Shown here: positions 6,522 to 9,848 of the stretch, one piece after another
Layout of the letters: every line of letters starts with the position of its first letter
How positions within the stretch are numbered: position 1 is the first letter of the stretch
Source: Candidatus Cloacimonadota bacterium
GTDB lineage: Bacteria; Cloacimonadota; Cloacimonadia; Cloacimonadales; Cloacimonadaceae
Direction of reading: 5' to 3'
Assembly: GCA_023228285.1 (NCBI GenBank)
Contig: JALOBM010000070.1
Coordinates: 1 to 9,848, forward strand
Length of the DNA: 9,848 bases
Program-made: the position numbers and the translations under genes
Notes under the pieces: model-generated
The model's database searches: none
The model's input: only the letters and a program-made list of their open reading frames with translations
Told to the model about the DNA's origin: nothing

Positions 6522-9500
6522 ATGTTATCTGAATTTTTTATCAGGCGTCCCAGATTCGCAATGGTAATAGCCATTGTTTTGGCTTTTGCCGGACTCATAA
6601 GCGCGTTCAGGCTGCCTGTTGCCCAGTATCCGAACGTTACACCCCCGCAGGTCAGTGTCGGAGCATCTTACAGGGGAGCTGATGCTTCGACTCTCTCAAG
6701 CACAGTGGCGGCACCTTTGGAAGAACAGCTCAACGGTGTCGATGGAATGATCTACATGAGCTCGACTTCTGATAACAGCGGGAATTATGAACTTACCATC
6801 ACCTTTGACATGGGGACAGATCCAGACATGGCCCTTGTCAAGGTACAAAACCGCGTCCAGCAGGCCGCCCCGATGCTCCCAAGCGAGGTCACGGCACAGG
6901 GTATAACAGTAGAATCCCGTTTCTCAGACATTCTGGGATTTGTTGGTATCATATCTCCCAATGGAACGAAAGACGGTCCATTTCTTATGGACTACGCTGA
7001 AAATAACGTCAAAAACGTTTTCAAGCGTGTTCCGGGAATGGGCGACTGCCAGGTCTTCGGTTCAAAGTACAGCATACGCATATGGCTTGACCCCGAACGC
7101 ATAGCTTCACTGGGGCTAAGCATCAATGACGTTGCAAATGCAATAAGGAGCCAGAATAAACAGGCATCCATAGGTTCTATAGGGACGGCTCCGGTAAAAA
7201 CTGACCAGCCTCTGGTATATTCACTGACCACACGGGGACGGCTAAATTCCGTAAGCGAGTTTGAAAACATAATCCTTCGCACGACGACCCAAGGAGGGCT
7301 GGTGAAACTCAAAGATGTCTCCCGTATCGAACTGGGATCTGAGTCATACGCTTTCGATGCCACATTTAACGGAAGGCCTGCGGCAATGATGCTTTTGACC
7401 CAGTCCTCCGGATCAAACGCTCTCGATGTAATGGCAGGAGCCAAAAAAACTATCGAAGAACTGACTCCCCGTCTTCCTAACGATACAGAGTTCGTTCTGG
7501 GATACGACTCAACGGAATACGTAACTGCTACGATAAAAGAGATTATCCTTACACTCCTGATAACGTTTTCTCTTGTTGTTTTCGTATGCTATCTCTTCCT
7601 TCAGGACCTGAGGGTAACGCTTGTGCCTGTGGCAGCTATCCCGATCTCTCTCCTTGCTACATTTTCAGGACTGGCATTCATGGGTTACAGCATCAACATT
7701 CTCTCACTCTTTGGACTGGTGCTTGTAATAGGAACGGTCGTTGACGATGCTATCATTGTCGTCGAACGTGTCCTCTTTATAATGGACAGGGACCACTGTG
7801 ATACGGAAACAGCTACGGTACAGGCCATGAGGGACGTTACAGGACCCATGGTCGCCACCACGCTGGTTTTCCTTGCCATATTCGTGCCGGTCGGTTTTAT
7901 GGGAGGCATTACGGGTCAGATCTATAGGCAGTTTGCAGTTACCATATCATTCTCAGTCGTCTTTTCCCTGATCGTTGCACTTACGCTAAGCCCTGCAATG
8001 TGCTCTCATCTGCTTACAAAAGTCCACCAGAAAAAAAGCGGCCCCCTTAAGTGGTTCAATGATTTATTGGGTGTTTCTACTAAGAAATACGTCGCCGGCT
8101 CAGTCTGGCTGGCCAGCAGAAAGGTGATAACGGTGGCGATACTTGCAGCTGTTATTGCGGCAGCAGTATTTTCGGCCAAATACCTGCCGACAGAATTTCT
8201 CCCCAATGAAGACCAGGGAGCGGCTTTCGCAGCTATACAGCTGCCGGAGGGTGCAAGCCTGGCTAGGACACAGGCTGTAATGGACAAACTTATCCCTCAG
8301 ATAAGGGATATTCCAGGAGTCAAATTTGTAATGGGAATAAAGGGTTACAGCATAATCGGTGGTGCAAGCGAAAACATGGGTACGATAATTATGCCTCTTG
8401 AGCACTGGGAGGAAAGAAAATCCAGGGAAAAGAACCTGCAGACTATCGTTGGGAAAATAGTTGCCATCGGTTCATCTGTCCCAGAGGCTCAGATAAATGT
8501 TTTTACGCCACCGGCTATACAGGGGCTGGGGATAAGCGGCGGCATAGATATGCGCCTGCAGTCAAGCCTTGAGAACGATCCTGAGAGGATGGCCATGGTA
8601 CTGAGGGATTTTGTGGGAAAAATAAACCAGATACCGGGAGTCCTCTATGCCTACAGTACTTACACATCGAACACCCCCCATCTCTTTCTTGACATCGACA
8701 GGGAAAAGGCCGAGATGTTGAATGTGCCGATCGGGAATATATTTTCCACTCTTCAGACATACTTTGGCTCAGCCTACATAAACGACATCAACATAGGTAC
8801 TCAGATCAACAAGGTATTGGTACAGTCTGACTGGAATTTCAGAAACAACATGAGCAAGGTAGGAAACATTTACGTAAACAGCATGGCAGGAGACCCGGTC
8901 CCTCTCCACAGCCTTGTCTCAATAAAGAATACCGTAGCCCCACGTTCAATAGCCCGCTATAATCTCTATCCCAGTGCGGCCATAACCATAGTTATGAAGC
9001 AGGGATTTTCTACGGGACAGGGCATCACAAGTCTGAGAGAGCTGGCCAAAGGCCTTCCTGAGGGGTATGGTTATGAATGGTCAGGAATGACATATCAGGA
9101 ACAGCAGGCGAAGGGACAGATAGCAGTAGTCATAGCAATAGCACTGCTCTTTGCATATCTTTTCCTTGTTGCCCAGTATGAAAGCTGGACAGTTCCGGTA
9201 CCGGTGATCCTCTCACTCCCGATAGCAGTCCTGGGCGCGCTAGGCGGAATCTATGTCATGGGACTTTCAGTTTCGATCTACGTACAGCTTGGAATATTGC
9301 TGCTGATAGGACTGGCCGGTAAGAACGCAATACTGATCATCGAGTTTGCAAAAGAACAGAGAGAAGACAAGGGGCTTTCAATAATCGATGCTGCTGCGGA
9401 AGCTGCCAGAGAACGGTTCCGAGCAGTTCTGATGACTGCGTTCACATGTGTTGTCGGAGTGCTTCCCATGCTTCTGGCAAGCGGTGCCGGCGCCGGAAGC

Positions 9501-9647
9501 AGAAGGGCTGTCGGGACAACGATATGTTTCGGTATGACTACAGCAACCATACTTGGAATATTTTTGATACCTGCACTCTACGTCCTTTTCCAGTCTCTGA
9601 GGGAAAACATCAAGGGACGTATAAAAGCTTCGTTTGGTAAGGATTAA
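6522..9647 (+). CDS. HAE1-family RND multidrug efflux transporter
   Basis: This is a proton-driven inner-membrane pump of 1041 residues, against 1049 for AcrB. It shows the duplicated RND plan: a first membrane helix at about 10-29, a large periplasmic loop, helices 2-6 from about 340 to 490, a second periplasmic loop, and helices 8-12 from about 865. The N-terminus [20 protein letters not shown] is typical of the family. The proton-relay residues match AcrB: D408 and D409 in [11 protein letters not shown]934 in [16 protein letters not shown]965 in ERFRAVLMT, and T972. The sequence [13 protein letters not shown] near the end matches the AcrB SGAGSG..NAVGT stretch. The ATG at 6522 has AAGGA (6509-6513) 8 bases upstream, inside the adaptor gene. 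The presence of acidic residues in the VVDDA motif and the overall match to HAE1 argue for drugs, bile acids or solvents rather than metal ions. The exact substrates cannot be read from the sequence. Confidence 0.95.
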   Translation: MLSEFFIRRPRFAMVIAIVLAFAGLISAFRLPVAQYPNVTPPQVSVGASYRGADASTLSSTVAAPLEEQLNGVDGMIYMSSTSDNSGNYELTITFDMGTDPDMALVKVQNRVQQAAPMLPSEVTAQGITVESRFSDILGFVGIISPNGTKDGPFLMDYAENNVKNVFKRVPGMGDCQVFGSKYSIRIWLDPERIASLGLSINDVANAIRSQNKQASIGSIGTAPVKTDQPLVYSLTTRGRLNSVSEFENIILRTTTQGGLVKLKDVSRIELGSESYAFDATFNGRPAAMMLLTQSSGSNALDVMAGAKKTIEELTPRLPNDTEFVLGYDSTEYVTATIKEIILTLLITFSLVVFVCYLFLQDLRVTLVPVAAIPISLLATFSGLAFMGYSINILSLFGLVLVIGTVVDDAIIVVERVLFIMDRDHCDTETATVQAMRDVTGPMVATTLVFLAIFVPVGFMGGITGQIYRQFAVTISFSVVFSLIVALTLSPAMCSHLLTKVHQKKSGPLKWFNDLLGVSTKKYVAGSVWLASRKVITVAILAAVIAAAVFSAKYLPTEFLPNEDQGAAFAAIQLPEGASLARTQAVMDKLIPQIRDIPGVKFVMGIKGYSIIGGASENMGTIIMPLEHWEERKSREKNLQTIVGKIVAIGSSVPEAQINVFTPPAIQGLGISGGIDMRLQSSLENDPERMAMVLRDFVGKINQIPGVLYAYSTYTSNTPHLFLDIDREKAEMLNVPIGNIFSTLQTYFGSAYINDINIGTQINKVLVQSDWNFRNNMSKVGNIYVNSMAGDPVPLHSLVSIKNTVAPRSIARYNLYPSAAITIVMKQGFSTGQGITSLRELAKGLPEGYGYEWSGMTYQEQQAKGQIAVVIAIALLFAYLFLVAQYESWTVPVPVILSLPIAVLGALGGIYVMGLSVSIYVQLGILLLIGLAGKNAILIIEFAKEQREDKGLSIIDAAAEAARERFRAVLMTAFTCVVGVLPMLLASGAGAGSRRAVGTTICFGMTTATILGIFLIPALYVLFQSLRENIKGRIKASFGKD

Positions 9648-9660
9648 GGGGAGTGGGATG

Positions 9661-9848
9661 ATGAAAAAGATCAATATAGCGGTAATTTCCATATTCATCC
9701 TTCTTATGGCAGGTTCTGTTTTTGCTGAAAATGCTTCTCAGCAAAACGCTGATATCGAACTTAGTGAAGGGAAATGGATAGAGATGACCCATAGGTATCC
9801 TGTCCCTGCTGTGTCAGGTGATGTATTAAGCGAGCCCGATCCCGAAAT
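9661..9848 (+). CDS. Secreted protein, 5' end only; probable outer-membrane efflux channel (TolC/OprM type)
   Basis: Only about 62 codons are present before the right edge. The N-terminus is a classical signal peptide: MKKINIAV, a hydrophobic core through FILLMAG, and a cleavage-type SVFA followed by ENASQQ. The mature start contains DIELSEGKWIEM and a Pro-rich stretch (RYPVPAVSGD). Two adjacent ATGs are possible. AGGGGAG (9647-9653) is 7 bases before 9661 but only 4 before 9658, so 9661 is preferred. The gene starts about 13 bases after the pump gene, where the outer-membrane factor often sits in such operons. No TolC-family motif falls inside the visible part, so export is well supported but the channel identity rests on position. 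Confidence 0.7.
   Translation, partial: MKKINIAVISIFILLMAGSVFAENASQQNADIELSEGKWIEMTHRYPVPAVSGDVLSEPDPE

Noticed and set aside
6992..7444. 150-codon open frame antisense to the pump gene
   Set aside because: It lies wholly inside the well-supported RND gene, has no family resemblance, and is explained by codon bias on the other strand.
9610..9792. 60-codon minus-strand open frame over the pump/channel junction
   Set aside because: It runs antisense to the end of the pump gene and to the signal peptide of the next gene, with no supporting features.

Overview
The window reads as ordinary protein-coding DNA of a diderm (Gram-negative-type) bacterium. The evidence is a tripartite RND efflux operon and the start of a following secreted product. 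The mix of an M20-family amidohydrolase, a citrate-lyase ligase and an HAE1 pump, with moderate base composition and some TTG starts, would fit an anaerobic amino-acid-using lineage such as Synergistota. That assignment is a low-confidence inference. No RNA gene, CRISPR array, insertion sequence or phage gene was recognised, and no gene-free stretch exceeds 300 bases.

Left part, minus strand (1-3446): three tightly spaced genes appear to form one operon read right to left. They are an M20D-type amidohydrolase, a class I adenylate-forming acyl-CoA synthetase-like protein (TTG start), and citC, the [citrate (pro-3S)-lyase] ligase, which runs off the left edge. The amidohydrolase lacks several residues normally needed for catalysis: the general-base Glu is Gly and a metal-ligand His is Asn. 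The synthetase has Glu in place of the A10 catalytic Lys. Both reading frames are otherwise intact and have good ribosome binding sites. This is the most unusual aspect of the window.

Middle (3447-4597): a short divergent control region carries overlapping promoter candidates. It is followed by a RarD/EamA-type transporter on the plus strand and then a 119-base spacer. The spacer contains a near-consensus promoter with a perfect 8+8 inverted repeat between and over its -35 and -10 boxes.

Right part, plus strand (4598-9848): an AcrR/TtgR-like TetR repressor (TTG start), a periplasmic membrane-fusion protein, a full HAE1 RND transporter with its proton-relay residues, and the 5' end of a secreted protein that is probably the outer-membrane channel. 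Spacing between these genes is 35, 2 and about 10-13 bases, so they probably form one transcript. The repressor is first in its own operon and probably controls all of it through the operator at 4539-4560. The layout is a classical self-regulated multidrug or solvent efflux operon.
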